DNA of 5,820 bases from SAR202 cluster bacterium. Its GTDB lineage: Bacteria; Chloroflexota; Dehalococcoidia; SAR202; CAJWER01. The stretch spans positions 1 to 5,820 of the forward strand of contig JASLXL010000108.1 in assembly GCA_030740335.1 (NCBI GenBank), in the 5' to 3' direction. Position numbers and translations under genes: made by a program. The notes under the pieces are model-generated. The model saw nothing but the letters and a program-made list of their open reading frames with translations, was not told where the DNA came from and ran no database searches. This document shows, piece by piece, positions 5,313-5,820 of the stretch; positions within the stretch are counted from its first letter, which is position 1; each line of letters opens with the position of its first letter.

Positions 5313-5820
5313 CTACGGCTCTCGCTTTAGAATCCTCTTTCGGGCCCGCTCGAAGGCCCTGGTCACCCTGCCATAGTCGTGGCAAAGGTATTCGGTCATG
5401 CTGTCGCTACGCTTCCCGTCGAGGTTGTAGCCGCTGCGGAAGCCATCCCACACGCGTATGACCGCGTTGCGCTCTGCCGGGCTGAGGCTGTCTAAGTCGA
5501 TGGCTTTCGGGAACTCAGATTCCAACTCTAACGCCACCACTTCAGCCTCGGCCCCTGGCGAAGATTCTGGATAATGTTCCTTCGTAATCTTGCCGGTTAA
5601 CGCCTGAAAGTTGGGTTCTACGATACGGTCTGAGTTCCCATCCCACGGCACCCGGCTCTCGTTACGATCCTGCCCTTCACCGAGCGGACCATACGCTTCA
5701 CGCCGTACCACGTGCCGGATAACACGGGCGAGTGTGTCGTAGACTCCAGAGATCCGCATGCCATTCAGCTTACCTTTTAAACCACGCACACCCGTTTCAA
5801 CCAATTCGTCAACTTCTAGT
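5313..5820 (-). CDS. Sigma-70 family-like transcription factor, 5' end cut by window edge
   Basis: The frame is open to the right edge: codons from 5819 read LEVDELVETGVRGL before the TTG at 5804, so the gene almost certainly begins outside the window. That segment resembles sigma-70 region 2.1-2.2 (DLVQEGxxGL), and YDTLARVIRHVVRRE fits the region 2.3-2.4 pattern (TYAxxWIRxxIxR). A variable spacer follows. Then LSPAERNAVIRVWDGF...DSMTEYL...GRVTRAFERARKRILKR (about residues 107-161 counting from 5804) resembles the region 4 helix-turn-helix, which contacts the -35 element. The protein is shorter and more diverged than housekeeping sigma factors, and the expected region 3 is absent. It probably recruits RNA polymerase to the element's own promoters. 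A sigma-like phage regulator without full sigma function is the main alternative. The gene is ended by the terminator at 5247-5283. Confidence 0.6.
   Translation of the reverse strand, partial: LEVDELVETGVRGLKGKLNGMRISGVYDTLARVIRHVVRREAYGPLGEGQDRNESRVPWDGNSDRIVEPNFQALTGKITKEHYPESSPGAEAEVVALELESEFPKAIDLDSLSPAERNAVIRVWDGFRSGYNLDGKRSDSMTEYLCHDYGRVTRAFERARKRILKREP

Noticed and set aside
5802..5804. TTG at 5804 as the real start of the sigma-like gene
   Set aside because: The upstream codons to the window edge are open and encode a sigma region 2-like DEL motif, so the gene more likely continues beyond the window.

Overview
The window looks like part of a bacteriophage, prophage or phage-derived mobile element of a bacterium. 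All recognisable genes lie on the minus strand, are tightly packed, use ATG or GTG starts preceded by purine-rich Shine-Dalgarno sites, and combine DNA replication genes with a terminase-like gene. GC content looks slightly above half by eye. Nothing here fixes the host, and I do not assign one.

Read in the direction of transcription (from 5820 down to 1) the layout is as follows. (1) The 3' part of a gene for a sigma-70-like protein, cut by the window edge, ends at 5313 and is closed by a strong intrinsic terminator at 5247-5283. (2) A short AT-rich promoter-like gap follows. (3) Two small unrecognised genes (80 and 101 aa) come next, overlapping each other by 8 nt. (4) The second overlaps by 4 nt a very large gene (1256 aa). 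It fuses a primase-type zinc ribbon, a DUF3987 ATPase, a winged-helix region, a low-complexity linker, a DnaQ-like 3'-5' exonuclease and a family A DNA polymerase. (5) Next, 34 nt on, is a small HTH protein resembling phage terminase small subunits. (6) Last is the start of a TPR-repeat protein cut by the left edge.

The overlapping starts and stops imply that the two small proteins and the fusion enzyme are translationally coupled, so the small proteins are probably replication accessories. The fusion puts a presumed helicase/origin-handling ATPase, proofreading and synthesis on one chain. It has no 5'-3' exonuclease domain and no visible catalytic primase domain. The sigma-like protein could direct transcription of the element's own genes.

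The two most interesting observations are the domain architecture of the fusion protein and two clusters of 9-nt direct repeats in the DNA encoding its linker. The clusters share a GTAC-containing unit but are read in different codon phases. This suggests selection on the DNA itself, for example origin iterons inside a replication gene, as in phage lambda O. No stretch over 300 bases lacks a gene.
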